From Magnetococcales bacterium WMHbin3 (GTDB lineage Bacteria; Pseudomonadota; Magnetococcia; Magnetococcales; Magnetaquicoccaceae), in assembly GCA_002753185.1 (NCBI GenBank), contig PDZX01000016.1:3047-67046 (forward strand): a DNA stretch of 64,000 nt. The letters run 5' to 3'. A program made the translations under genes and the position numbers. The notes under the pieces are model-generated. The model was not told the origin of the DNA, did not search any database, and worked only from the letters and a program-made list of their open reading frames with translations. Positions within the stretch are counted from its first letter, which is position 1, and each line of letters opens with the position of its first letter. Shown here piece after piece: positions 43,839 through 53,110 of this stretch.

Positions 43839-44348
43839 ATGCCAAGCAAAACGTGGTATTGGCCGTTGGCCATCCTGCTGCTTCCCTGCCTGAACGCCCT
43901 GGCGGAAACCAAACCGGAGACTCTCCTGCCCTACACCAATCTCCGCTTCGGTTTCGCCATCTCCCGCCCGGCCTTTCTGACCACCGCCCGCGAATCCGAC
44001 AACGGCGACGGGGCGACCTTCGCCTCGCGGGATGGAGAGACGATCATGATCGCTTACGCCTCGCTCAATTTCGATAATAATGATATTATTTTTCATTATT
44101 CAAAAACTTTAGAAAGATTTCGCCAGGATTCGGTCAACGTGACCTACCAGACCGTGAAAAAAAACGGCTACGTCGTATCCGGAACCAAGGGTAACCGGAT
44201 CGTCTACGAAAAAGCCATCGGCAACCAGAACAACGCCATCATCGCCACCTACTCCCTGGAATACCCGGCGGCAAGGAAGGAGCCATTCGACGCGATCCTG
44301 CCGGCGATCAACCAATCCTTCCGATTTGTCGCCGTCGAGTACCGCTAA
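43839..44348 (+). CDS. Secreted hypothetical protein
   Basis: A 169-residue protein with a clear signal peptide (1-22, 'WPLAILLLPCLNALAE'), then a single alpha/beta domain ('NLRFGFAISRPAFLT', 'VVSGTKGNRIVYEKA', 'FDAILPAINQSF'). The pattern resembles small periplasmic proteins of the PsbP/DUF1795-like type, but I do not recognise the family. GGAGAGAAGAG precedes the ATG. It is six bases upstream of the MFS exporter gene and probably co-transcribed with it. Confidence 0.7.
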   Translation: MPSKTWYWPLAILLLPCLNALAETKPETLLPYTNLRFGFAISRPAFLTTARESDNGDGATFASRDGETIMIAYASLNFDNNDIIFHYSKTLERFRQDSVNVTYQTVKKNGYVVSGTKGNRIVYEKAIGNQNNAIIATYSLEYPAARKEPFDAILPAINQSFRFVAVEYR

Positions 44349-44354
44349 CACACC

Positions 44355-45602
44355 ATGTCATTTCGCCTCGTCTTCGCCCACGCCGCCTTCGCCACCTTCT
44401 GGACCGGACGCATCGCCGGGACCACCGCCACCCTCATGCAGAGCGTGGCATTGGGCTGGCTGGTCTATGCCAGCGCCCGCATGGAACTGGAGATCAAGGA
44501 GAGCCTGTTTCTGGTCGGAATGTTGGGACTGGCGCAGTTTCTGCCGATGTTCCTGCTGGCGCTGGTGGCCGGGGCCGTGGCGGACCACCACGACCGGCGC
44601 CGCATCCTCCTGGTTTGCAGCCTGGTGCAGTTGTCGTGCGCTCTTGGTTTTGCCATCCTGTCGCTACGGGAACAACCCTCGCTGACGGCCATATTCGGCA
44701 TCGCGGCCATATTCGGGGCCGCGCGCGCCTTCGAGATGCCGGCCAGGATGTCGCTGGCCCCGGCCCTGGTCCCCCGCGAGGTGCTGCCCATGGCCATCGC
44801 CTGGAGCACCCTCGGCATGCAGATCGGCATGATCGCCGGCCCGTGGCTGGGCGGGATGCTGAGCGCCATCTCGACGACGCTGGCCATCGGCGGCGCCGGC
44901 GGACTCTATCTCCTCGCCGCGCTGACCGCCGGACGTCTGCTGGCCATGCCCATCGATGCCCGGCCACGACATGCCCCCGGCACGTCACGCCTGGTCATGA
45001 TCCGGGAAGGGCTGATCCATCTGCGCGACAGCAGGATCGTGCTGGGCGCCATCTCCCTCGATCTGTTCGCGGTGCTGCTGGGTGGGGTGACGGCGCTCCT
45101 GCCCGCCTACGCCAAGGAAATCCTGGCCACCGGACCGGAAGGACTGGGGTGGCTGCGCACGATGTTTGCCGTGGGCGCGGGCGCAATGACCCTGACATTG
45201 GCCTTCCGCCCGATCCGGCGTCACGCCGGCCCCTGGATACTGGGCGGGGTGGCGGTCTATGGCGCGGCCACCCTGACCTTTGCCCTGGCGACACAACTGC
45301 CGCTCTCCATGCTCGCCCTGATGCTCGCCGGAGCAGCGGATTCCGTGTCGGTGTTCGTGCGCCAGAACCTGGTGCAGATCGTCACCCCCGATGCCATGCG
45401 CGGACGGATCGCCGCCGTGTCCGGTCTTTTCATCAGCGCGTCGAACGAACTCGGAGAGTTCGAAAGCGGCGTGGTGGCCCGCTTTCTGGGCCTGGTAGGC
45501 TCCGCCGTGTTCGGCGGCATCGGCGCCCTGGCCGTCACCGGCCTGTGGGCCGGCATCTTCCCGGAACTGCGCCGCGCGGATCGACTGGAACCCCCGGAAT
45601 GA
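44355..45602 (+). CDS. MFS transporter, EntS/MFS_3-like exporter
   Basis: A 415-residue protein with about 12 membrane helices. The N-terminal 'FWTGRIAGTTATLMQSVALGWLVY' and the loop 'GAVADHHDRRRILL' (MFS motif A variant) place it with the MFS_3 group of exporters, such as enterobactin exporter EntS. No siderophore genes are nearby, so the substrate is unknown. Its TGA is immediately followed by the reverse-strand stop of the convergent hybrid kinase (TGATCA, no gap). Confidence 0.85.
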   Translation: MSFRLVFAHAAFATFWTGRIAGTTATLMQSVALGWLVYASARMELEIKESLFLVGMLGLAQFLPMFLLALVAGAVADHHDRRRILLVCSLVQLSCALGFAILSLREQPSLTAIFGIAAIFGAARAFEMPARMSLAPALVPREVLPMAIAWSTLGMQIGMIAGPWLGGMLSAISTTLAIGGAGGLYLLAALTAGRLLAMPIDARPRHAPGTSRLVMIREGLIHLRDSRIVLGAISLDLFAVLLGGVTALLPAYAKEILATGPEGLGWLRTMFAVGAGAMTLTLAFRPIRRHAGPWILGGVAVYGAATLTFALATQLPLSMLALMLAGAADSVSVFVRQNLVQIVTPDAMRGRIAAVSGLFISASNELGEFESGVVARFLGLVGSAVFGGIGALAVTGLWAGIFPELRRADRLEPPE

Positions 45603-48600
45603 TCAATCCGGATCGGCGCCCCGCCGCCGCTTGCCGCTCTCTCCCAACAGACGTTCCAGCTCCCGCCAGATCGCCGCCATGTCAACGGGTTTGGTCAGAT
45701 AACCATCCGCCCCGGCCCCAAGACACGCCTCCCGTTCTTCGGGCAGGGATGCGGCCGACAGGATCAGAATAGGCAAGGAATGAAACCGTTCGCTGGCACG
45801 GATGGCCCGCATGGTGTGATCGCCATCCATTTCGGGCATGCGCAGGTCCAACAGGATGACATCCACCCGCGGATTGGCCTCCAACAACTGCAGCGCCCGC
45901 ACGCCATTGGCGGCGATCCGGACGTGAGCAACCCGTTTTTGCAACTCATTCGCCAAAGAAAACGCGAAACGCATGTCATCATCCACCACCAATATATGAA
46001 CGGGATGACCATCGACAAGCAAAGCCTCCATGGCGCTCTCCCGCTGCACGATCAGGGGATTGACCATGGCCGGTCGATGCATGGCGCGAGAAGGCGGCCG
46101 ATCCGTCCCGACGGCGTCCAGGGTCAGGTGCAGGAACTCCGGCGGCGCGGACGCGGAGTGGCTCTCGCCGGGGAGTTCCGGCAACACCAGGGTAAAACGG
46201 CTCCCCTGCCCCTCCAGGCTCTCCAGATGGATCTCGCCCCCCAGCAGACGCGCCAGCTTGCGGGCAATGGCAAGCCCTAAGCCACTGCCGCCGTATTTGC
46301 GACTGGTGGAACCATCCCCCTGCCGGAAGGTCTCGAAAATCACCTCCCATTGCCAGGTGGGGATGCCGATGCCGGTATCGGCAATGCAAAAGGCCAACTG
46401 GTTGGCGCCCGACGCTGGCCCGGCGAACGCCGCGACCGGACGACCGACATGCAGCGTCACCCCGCATGGCTCGGTGAATTTCAAGGCATTGGCCAGCAGA
46501 TTCTGCAGAATGTGCTTCAGTTTGGCGCCATCCGTATGGAAAACCCGCGGGATGCCGGAGTCGACCAAAAACTCCAGCATGACCCACTTTTCCGAGGCGA
46601 CCGGCAGAAACCGTGCGTGCAAGGTCTCCAGCAGGCGGTCCAGCCATACCTCCTCTGGCGTCACCTCCACATATCCGGCCTCGACCTTGGACAGATCCAG
46701 CAGGTCCTGAATCAGATCGAGCAACTCGGTACCGCTGGCATGGATGATCCGCGCCGAGTCGCTCTGCTCCGGGGTGAGATTCGCGGCCCTGGCCAGTTGC
46801 CCGGCCAGGATCAACATGCTGTTGAGCGGGGTGCGCAGCTCGTGGGAGATGTTGGCCAGGAATTCGGACTTGGCGCGATTGGCGGTTTCCGCCGCCTGCC
46901 GCGCCTCCACCATCACCGTCTCGAACTCCTTGCTCAGGGTGATATCCCGCAAGGTGCCCGCGACCCCTTGCGGAGCGCCGTCTTCTCCGATCAGTGGAAT
47001 CGCGTAGACCTCGATCCACAGCGGGCGTCCGCTGACATGCAGCCCCTTGAAGGTATCCCGCACCGCATCCAGGCCGCCATGCAGGAGATGATGAAACCGA
47101 TCCCGCGCCCGCGCATGGCCTTCGGGATGCAAATCGTGAATGAAATGCCTGCCCAGCGACTCCTGGACCGAATGACCGGTGATCTCTTCCCAGGCCGGAT
47201 TGAGAAAACGCCATCGGCCTTGCACGTCGGTTCGGAAGATCACGTCCTTGACGTTGTCCACCATGAGCCGATAGCTCTCCTCCCGACTGCTCAGTTCCCT
47301 GGCGATCCGCCGCGCCTGCTCCTGGATGCGCTCCTTCTGGCCGGAGAGGGAGAGGACAATGAAGAACAGCAGGCCGTTGACCAGCACCCCCAACACCGCG
47401 ACCACCAGGGGTTGATGGCTCTCCATCGACCGTTCGAGGGAGGGTTTGTCGAAAAAACGTACCAGCCAGGTGCGTCCGGGCAGATCCAGATGGGTGTCCC
47501 GCGTGTGGAGCGCACGGACAGGCCGGCTCGTTTTTTCCATCCCGGAATGCCAGGAGGCGTACAAGACCCGATCCGATTGCGGCTCGGAACCGTCATGAAT
47601 GATGAAATCCATGTCATGAATCCCGTAACCCAGAATCCCCTGCATCAGATCCCCCCTGCGGAACGGACTGTAAACGAAGCCGAGCAACGCCTGCCGACGC
47701 TCCTCGACGGTCGATGCGGGCCGATTGGCGCGGTAGACCGGCAGGTACATCAGGACCCCGGTCTGGACATCCCGATCGGTCTCCTGTTCCAGGATCACCC
47801 GGCCGGAAAGCGCGGGCATGCCGCTGTCCCTGGCAAGCTCCATGGCGCCGCGACGCACCTCCTCGAACCACATGTCGTACCCGAAGGCGCGCAGATTGCG
47901 TCCGGCAAAGGGTTCCAGAAAGAGGGTCGGGCTGTACAGGGGGCGCTCCCCGGCCGGCTTGACGGCGAAATCCGCGAAGCCTTCCGCGCGCATCCGCTCC
48001 TCCAGGGCGCTCCTCTCTTCCGCTGGCGCCATCAGGGCGAAGCCGATGCCTTGAATGCCCGGCCAATGGGTGTCGATTTGCAAGGTCTTGACGTAGTGAT
48101 GCCAGCCGGCGCGCGTGACCTCCTGGGAGGCGTTGAACAGCCCCACCCCGCCCCGCAGCACCTGCTCGTATTCCCGCATGCGCTTGAGGATGGCCAGGCG
48201 GGCCTCTTCCACCTCGAAGAAGAAAGTGTCCCGTTTGCGTTCCTCCATGGTCAGGTTGGCATAATGCCAGGCGAGAAACGTCAGGAGCATCGAGGCCAGC
48301 ACGATCAACCAACCGGTCACCTTGTTGTGCAGACAATCCTGGAAAATCCGCCACAAGCGCCCGCGTCGCCAGACCAGCCAGTACGCAGCCACGGCCAGCG
48401 CAAGAAACGCCAGGAACCTCGCCGCGACAGCGGGCTGCCGCACCGCTCGCGTCTCCGTCCCGTACCAGTGGTTGCGGATTTGCCGGTAATGGGGCGAATG
48501 CACGAGCTTGCCCAGCGCGGCATCGATGTCCGGGAGAAGATCGGCCAGATCCTTGCGCAGTATCATGGCCCGTTTCAACTCCAGAAAGGGTGCGCCAACC

Positions 48601-49295
48601 GGCTTGATCTTCCCTTCCAGCTTGAGTTCCCTTGCCTTGCGCAACACCACCTCGTGGGGAGCGATCAGGATCTCCACCATCCGGTTGACGAGCTGAAACA
48701 GCGCGCTCTCCACCGTCAGGGTGGGGACCAGGTCGATCCCGGTCATCCGTTCCAACTGCTGCAAGGCCGCGCCCTGCCGGATGGCCGCCACCCGTTCGCC
48801 CGAAAACCAGACACAATCCTGCGGCCTGGGGTCGTCGCGACGCACGAAACAGGAGACGCGAATCGTTTCCATGAGTTCCGAAACCAGGAACTCCTCCCGC
48901 CACTTGGGCGTGACCCCCATGCCGGGAACAAGGTCGCCACGGTTTTCCCGCAACGCGCGCGCCGCCTCCTCCCAGTTTTCCACGGTGAGAAATTGCAGTT
49001 CCAGCCTGGCCCCCGCCGCCACCTCTTTCAGGATTTCCACGGCCAACCCGGAGGGATTGCCGTGGAGATCGGCCTTGAACAAGGGAGGGAAGTCACGCAG
49101 CACCACCGCCCTGATCCGACGCGGCGCATGATTGCCGGCCTCCAGCGGGGAGGCGAGGAGCCACGCCAGACAGAACACGAGCGGCACAACAAGCAAACCT
49201 CTCCAACGCCGCATGGTCACGTGCGTCATCCGCATGGTGCGGACCAGCCCGATGGATCGTGATAATTTATTCCACGATAGTAACCATTCAGCCAT
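45603..49295 (-). CDS. Hybrid histidine kinase with periplasmic SBP3 and CHASE sensors
   Basis: About 1230 residues. A signal/membrane segment near 30-50 is followed by a periplasmic amino-acid-binding-protein-like (SBP_bac_3) domain (about 60-270), a membrane helix, a CHASE domain (about 345-600, 'QGIGFALMAPAEER', 'LFLEPFAGRNLRAFGYDM'), another helix and a PAS. HisKA carries His818 ('SHELRTPLNSMLI'), with an ATPase ('GGSGLGLAIARKL') and a C-terminal REC ('VILLDLRMPEMDGD'). ATG 49295 is called because GGAGG lies six bases upstream; an ATG at 49301 abuts it. Divergent from the second kinase gene, sharing an operator-like region. Confidence 0.92.
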   Translation of the reverse strand: MAEWLLSWNKLSRSIGLVRTMRMTHVTMRRWRGLLVVPLVFCLAWLLASPLEAGNHAPRRIRAVVLRDFPPLFKADLHGNPSGLAVEILKEVAAGARLELQFLTVENWEEAARALRENRGDLVPGMGVTPKWREEFLVSELMETIRVSCFVRRDDPRPQDCVWFSGERVAAIRQGAALQQLERMTGIDLVPTLTVESALFQLVNRMVEILIAPHEVVLRKARELKLEGKIKPVGAPFLELKRAMILRKDLADLLPDIDAALGKLVHSPHYRQIRNHWYGTETRAVRQPAVAARFLAFLALAVAAYWLVWRRGRLWRIFQDCLHNKVTGWLIVLASMLLTFLAWHYANLTMEERKRDTFFFEVEEARLAILKRMREYEQVLRGGVGLFNASQEVTRAGWHHYVKTLQIDTHWPGIQGIGFALMAPAEERSALEERMRAEGFADFAVKPAGERPLYSPTLFLEPFAGRNLRAFGYDMWFEEVRRGAMELARDSGMPALSGRVILEQETDRDVQTGVLMYLPVYRANRPASTVEERRQALLGFVYSPFRRGDLMQGILGYGIHDMDFIIHDGSEPQSDRVLYASWHSGMEKTSRPVRALHTRDTHLDLPGRTWLVRFFDKPSLERSMESHQPLVVAVLGVLVNGLLFFIVLSLSGQKERIQEQARRIARELSSREESYRLMVDNVKDVIFRTDVQGRWRFLNPAWEEITGHSVQESLGRHFIHDLHPEGHARARDRFHHLLHGGLDAVRDTFKGLHVSGRPLWIEVYAIPLIGEDGAPQGVAGTLRDITLSKEFETVMVEARQAAETANRAKSEFLANISHELRTPLNSMLILAGQLARAANLTPEQSDSARIIHASGTELLDLIQDLLDLSKVEAGYVEVTPEEVWLDRLLETLHARFLPVASEKWVMLEFLVDSGIPRVFHTDGAKLKHILQNLLANALKFTEPCGVTLHVGRPVAAFAGPASGANQLAFCIADTGIGIPTWQWEVIFETFRQGDGSTSRKYGGSGLGLAIARKLARLLGGEIHLESLEGQGSRFTLVLPELPGESHSASAPPEFLHLTLDAVGTDRPPSRAMHRPAMVNPLIVQRESAMEALLVDGHPVHILVVDDDMRFAFSLANELQKRVAHVRIAANGVRALQLLEANPRVDVILLDLRMPEMDGDHTMRAIRASERFHSLPILILSAASLPEEREACLGAGADGYLTKPVDMAAIWRELERLLGESGKRRRGADPD

Positions 49296-49324
49296 TGACA
49301 TCCTCCACTCGGAGAGGTTATCAT
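49295..49324 (+). promoter_or_regulatory. Promoter of the REC-PAS-PAS hybrid kinase gene
   Basis: Perfect TTGACA (49295-49300) and TATCAT (49319-49324), 18-base spacer. The -35 box overlaps the start codon of the divergent kinase gene. AATTGCA repeats lie just downstream, at the expected transcript start. Confidence 0.65.
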
Positions 49325-49333
49325 ATTTTCAAA

Positions 49334-49349
49334 AATTGCATGAATTGCA
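49334..49349. promoter_or_regulatory. Candidate operator: two AATTGCA repeats between divergent kinase promoters
   Basis: AATTGCA at 49334-49340 and again at 49343-49349, in direct repeat with a 9-base period. They sit between the -10 boxes of two divergent promoters and would overlap both transcript starts. The 11-mer CAAAAATTGCA here recurs in the inverted repeat at 52928-52964. Confidence 0.5.
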
Positions 49350-49378
49350 AAATAGATCCATTCCACCCCCACTGTCAA
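49349..49378 (-). promoter_or_regulatory. Promoter of the SBP3-CHASE hybrid kinase gene
   Basis: On the minus strand, perfect TTGACA (49373-49378), an 18-base spacer and TATTTT (49349-49354), followed directly by the AATTGCA repeats. Confidence 0.65.
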
Positions 49379-49383
49379 GAGCG

Positions 49384-52149
49384 ATGAACGAACATTTGCG
49401 GCCCCTGATCCTGATCGTGGATGACAAACAGGCCAATCTGAAGGCCCTGCGCATCCTGTTGCGCTCGGTGGAAGCCGATATCGTCGAGGCACACACCGGC
49501 AACGAAGCCCTGGGACTGATGCTGGAACAGGATTTCGCCCTGGTGTTGCTGGACGTGGACATGCCCGACATGAACGGCTTCGAGGTGGCGCAGATGGCCT
49601 ATCAGTTGGAGACGACGCGCAATTTGCCGATTCTGTTTCTGACTGCGGCCTACAAGGATGATTTTCATCGTCTGCAGGGCTATCGCGCCGGGGCGGTGGA
49701 TTACATCGAAAAGCCCATCGATGAGGTGATACTCCTCTCCAAGGTTGCGATATTCCTGAAACTGTACAATGCGCGCGTCGAATCCGAACGGCTGCGTCAT
49801 GAATTGCAGATCAACGAGGAACGCTGCAAGTATGCCCTGGAGGGGAGCAACGACGGATTGTGGGATTGGTCCATTCCTTCCGGCAGGGTCTTTTTCAGCA
49901 ACCGCTGGTACGAAATGCTCGGTTACCATCCGGACGAACTGGAACCACACATCCAAACCTGGGAAAGGCTGATCCATCCGGAGGATCGCGACATGGTCCA
50001 GTCATCGATGGACGCGCTGCTGGTCGGCCATGCCACCCAGCATCATACCGAGCACCGGTTGCGCATGCGTAACGGCGCATGGCTGTGGATCCTCGACCGT
50101 GGCAAGGTGGTTGCCCACGGTCGCGACGGCAGACCCTTGCGCGCGGTCGGCACGCACCAGGACATCTCGGAGCGCAAGCGGATGGAAGACGAGATCCGCG
50201 CAAGCCATGCACGCTATGAACAACTGACCGCGCGCATCCCGGTCGGGGTATACAAAGTCCGGCTGGACGTCAGGGGAACATTCGCTTTCGACTACGTCAG
50301 CGATCCTTTCTGTTCGTTGCTGGGCATGGATCGTGCCGCCATCATGCATGATTTCACCAAAATCTTTGCCACCACCCACCCGGAGGAACGCCAACGATTC
50401 ATCGACTACAATCAACAGTGCGCCAACGCCAGGGAGCCGATCTTCTGGATCGGACGCTTTCTGGTGCATGGCAGGACGCACTGGCTGCAAATCCAGTCGA
50501 AACCCCAGGTGGAACAAAACGGGGATACACTTTGGGATGGGGTGGTGATCGACATCACGGAGAGGAAACTCCTGGAAAATGCCCTGCGCGCCTCCAGGCA
50601 GGAAGCGGAACAGGCCAATCAGGCCAAGAGCCGCTTCCTGGCCACCATGAGTCACGACATCCGCACCCCCATGAACACCATTCTCGGCGTGGGCCAGATC
50701 CTCACCCGCTCCGTTGGGCTGACCGCCAAGGAACAGCAACTCCTGCGGGTCGCCAATCGCGCCGGAGATGCGCTCATGGCGCTGATCGACGACATCCTGG
50801 ACCTCTCCAAGATCGAGGCGGGTCAATTGAGCCTGGAGCAGATCCCCTTTCCCTTGCGCCACGAAATCCACACCGCCCTGGAGATCATCCGCGCCAACGC
50901 CCAGGCCAAGGGGATCCGCATGGCGGCGGAACTGGATCCCGGACTGCCGGATCATGTGGTCGGCGATCCCCGGCGGCTGCGGCAGATTCTGTTGAACCTG
51001 TTGGGCAACGCGATCAAATTCACCCACCAGGGGGAGGTCGTCCTTGGCGCCACGCTGGGGACGGACGCAACCCTCCATTTTTCCGTGCGGGATACGGGCA
51101 TCGGGATCCCGGCCAACCGTCTCGAGGCGATCTTCGAGCCTTTCAAGCAGGCCGAGGATTCGACCACGCGGCGCTTTGGGGGCAGCGGTCTGGGTCTGAA
51201 CATCTGCCAACAACTGGTGTCACACATGGGCGGGGAGATCCGGGTGGAAAGCCGGGAGGGGGTCGGCAGCACTTTTTGTTTCTCCCTGCGGCTCCCCAGG
51301 GCCGACCCGCCGATACGGGAACGCGTGGACAGCGACACGCTCCAGGACGCCGCAACCCTCATGGATGCACCGATCCCCAACCCACGCATCCTGCTGGTGG
51401 ACGATACCGAGGACAACCGGCTGGTGGTTCAGGCTTTCCTGGAACTCTCCCCTTGCCGGTTGCAGGAGGCATCCAGTGGCGAGGAAGCCCTGCGGCTGTT
51501 CGAGCACGCGGAATTCGATCTGGTGCTGATGGATGTGATGATGCCCGACATGGATGGTCTGGAAACCACGCGCCGGTTGCGGACCAGGGAAGCGGCGCTC
51601 CATCGGCGCCGCATCCCGGTGATCGCCCTGACCGGCAATGCCATGCAATCGGATCGGGAGCAAACCAAGGCGGCCGGATGCGATTTTCACCTCGCCAAGC
51701 CGTTGCGGCGCGACGAACTGCTCGATGTGTTGGACCGTTTTCTCGGCATGGGCGGATCCGTCCCCATCCCTCTACCCACGTCGAACCCTCCGGAAGATGT
51801 GATGATCGACCAGGAGAGGCTCGCGCAACTGCGCAGGGATACCGGCGCCAATTTCTCCCGGCTGCTGGAGATGTTTCTGGCCAATCTCCCCGGACGTCTG
51901 CAGGGGATGCGAACCGCGTGGGAGCGGCAGGAGCCGGATGCCCTGCAACAGCTCGCCCACCGGCTCAAGGGCATGGCGGCGACCATGGGGTTGGTACGGT
52001 TGACCAATGCCTGCATCCGCCTGGAGCGGGAGAGCACGCAAGGGGTGGAACCGGACAGCCTGCTGGCCAGCGTGCGCCAGTTGGAGGAGGTGGCGGGGCA
52101 ACTGCCGGAGCTGCTGACCCCCTGGTTGGATCCGGCCCACGAACCTTGA
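49384..52149 (+). CDS. Cytoplasmic hybrid kinase (REC-PAS-PAS-HisKA-HATPase-REC-HPt)
   Basis: About 921 residues, no membrane segment. The N-terminal receiver ('LVLLDVDMPDMNGF') is followed by two PAS domains (about 140-270 and 275-395). The kinase core has His424 ('MSHDIRTPMNTIL') and an ATPase ('GGSGLGLNICQQL'). A second receiver ('LVLMDVMMPDMDGL') and a C-terminal HPt ('LAHRLKGMAATMG') follow. The start is ATG 49384; the upstream ORF extension would overlap the divergent promoter. With its own input receiver it can be driven by another kinase, plausibly the divergent membrane kinase. Confidence 0.92.
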   Translation: MNEHLRPLILIVDDKQANLKALRILLRSVEADIVEAHTGNEALGLMLEQDFALVLLDVDMPDMNGFEVAQMAYQLETTRNLPILFLTAAYKDDFHRLQGYRAGAVDYIEKPIDEVILLSKVAIFLKLYNARVESERLRHELQINEERCKYALEGSNDGLWDWSIPSGRVFFSNRWYEMLGYHPDELEPHIQTWERLIHPEDRDMVQSSMDALLVGHATQHHTEHRLRMRNGAWLWILDRGKVVAHGRDGRPLRAVGTHQDISERKRMEDEIRASHARYEQLTARIPVGVYKVRLDVRGTFAFDYVSDPFCSLLGMDRAAIMHDFTKIFATTHPEERQRFIDYNQQCANAREPIFWIGRFLVHGRTHWLQIQSKPQVEQNGDTLWDGVVIDITERKLLENALRASRQEAEQANQAKSRFLATMSHDIRTPMNTILGVGQILTRSVGLTAKEQQLLRVANRAGDALMALIDDILDLSKIEAGQLSLEQIPFPLRHEIHTALEIIRANAQAKGIRMAAELDPGLPDHVVGDPRRLRQILLNLLGNAIKFTHQGEVVLGATLGTDATLHFSVRDTGIGIPANRLEAIFEPFKQAEDSTTRRFGGSGLGLNICQQLVSHMGGEIRVESREGVGSTFCFSLRLPRADPPIRERVDSDTLQDAATLMDAPIPNPRILLVDDTEDNRLVVQAFLELSPCRLQEASSGEEALRLFEHAEFDLVLMDVMMPDMDGLETTRRLRTREAALHRRRIPVIALTGNAMQSDREQTKAAGCDFHLAKPLRRDELLDVLDRFLGMGGSVPIPLPTSNPPEDVMIDQERLAQLRRDTGANFSRLLEMFLANLPGRLQGMRTAWERQEPDALQQLAHRLKGMAATMGLVRLTNACIRLERESTQGVEPDSLLASVRQLEEVAGQLPELLTPWLDPAHEP

Positions 52150-52161
52150 CGGGAAGAGCCG

Positions 52162-52791
52162 TTACCCGGTGGTGGCCGGGCCGGTTCGCTGGCGCAGCAG
52201 GTATCGACCGCGACGGTCATCGAGCAGGCGCTCGCGGATGATGGCCTGCAACGCATCGAACGGCACCGGCTTGTACAAGACCCGCACATCGTCCGGCACG
52301 CCCCCCAGCGCGGCCACCCTCGCCGGCTCCAGGGCCGTCATGACCACGATGCGGGGCGCGTTCAGATCCGAGGCGTTGCGGAGCGCCCGGATCATCTGAA
52401 AGCCATCCATGGTGGGCATCATCAGGTCGGTGAGGATGATGTCGGGCTTGTGCAAGCCGGCCAGGATCAGCCCCTCGTAACCGTTTTCCGCCAGGAGCAG
52501 CCGGATCGGCAACTGCCAGTGCTGGATCACGGCGCCGGTCACCTCGCGCAACTCCGCCTCATCCTCGACCAGCAGCAGGGTCAGCACCGGCCCATCGATG
52601 GCCATCAACTCCTCCTGGCGCTTGTTCAGCACTTGATTGATGGTGCTCATGGGGATCCGGCAATGGCCGCCGGCGGTCTTCCAGGCGTTGATGACGCCGC
52701 TCTCCAGCCAGTAGTGAATGGTCCTCTGGGAGACTCCCAGCAGCTTGGCGGCCCTGGAAGTGGTGACGAAATCGTTCGAATTCTCAGGCAT
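52162..52791 (-). CDS. HTH (excisionase/MerR-like)-REC regulator
   Basis: A 209-residue protein. The N-terminal helix-turn-helix (about 8-55: 'TSRAAKLLGVSQRTIHYWLE', 'KTAGGHCRIP') is of the MerR/excisionase type. A linker and a receiver domain (about 70-195) follow, with acidic pocket 'LVEDE' and phospho-acceptor Asp122 ('ILTDLMMPTMDG'). The order, DNA-binding first and receiver last, is the reverse of most response regulators. GGAG precedes ATG 52791; the longer ORF lies in the promoter. Its own promoter carries a GCAAATT inverted repeat at the transcript start, suggesting autoregulation. It is convergent with the hybrid kinase gene (12-base gap). Confidence 0.9.
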   Translation of the reverse strand: MPENSNDFVTTSRAAKLLGVSQRTIHYWLESGVINAWKTAGGHCRIPMSTINQVLNKRQEELMAIDGPVLTLLLVEDEAELREVTGAVIQHWQLPIRLLLAENGYEGLILAGLHKPDIILTDLMMPTMDGFQMIRALRNASDLNAPRIVVMTALEPARVAALGGVPDDVRVLYKPVPFDALQAIIRERLLDDRRGRYLLRQRTGPATTG

Positions 52792-52816
52792 GGCGCGTCT
52801 CCGGCAGACAATCGAT

Positions 52817-52837
52817 AATTTGCAAAACCAGCAAATT
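52817..52837. promoter_or_regulatory. Inverted repeat AATTTGC-N7-GCAAATT at the HTH-REC transcript start
   Basis: Perfect 7-bp arms (52817-52823 and 52831-52837) with a 7-base centre. It begins five bases downstream of the -10 box of the HTH-REC promoter, the position expected for an autorepressor operator. Confidence 0.55.
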
Positions 52838-52842
52838 GAGTA

Positions 52843-52871
52843 ATCATACCACGAACTCCGTCCCATGCCAA
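52843..52871 (-). promoter_or_regulatory. Promoter of the HTH-REC gene
   Basis: On the minus strand, TTGGCA (52866-52871), a 17-base spacer and TATGAT (52843-52848), followed by the AATTTGC/GCAAATT inverted repeat. Confidence 0.65.
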
Positions 52872-52927
52872 GCCATTTTCTCTGCCGTGACGGATTGGCC
52901 ATGGCGCGATCTATGATTTACGAAAAA

Positions 52928-52964
52928 TGCAAAAATTGCAAAAAAAAATCTTGCAATTTTTGCA
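52928..52964. repeat. Perfect 14-bp inverted repeat upstream of the signalling cassette
   Basis: TGCAAAAATTGCAA (52928-52941) and TTGCAATTTTTGCA (52951-52964) are exact reverse complements with a 9-base A-rich centre. The right arm supplies TTGCAA (52951-52956), which with AATACT (52974-52979, 17-base spacer) forms a possible promoter for the plus-strand cassette. The repeat could therefore block RNA polymerase binding when occupied. It has no T-run after it on either strand that would make it a convincing terminator. Confidence 0.6.
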
Positions 52965-53110
52965 ATGACAGCCAATACTGACTTTCAAGCGGCACTCCAC
53001 CCCGCATCAGGTCCACCCCTGGCCGCCGAAGTGGGGTCGAGTGCCGTGAACATGCCATCGGAATGGGGAGGCCCGGCTCGATGGCGCGCCACCCAAGGGA
53101 GCAGTACACG

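Noticed and set aside
46350-49262. 970-codon ORF on the plus strand
   Set aside because: It is antisense to the SBP3-CHASE kinase, whose domains are all recognisable.
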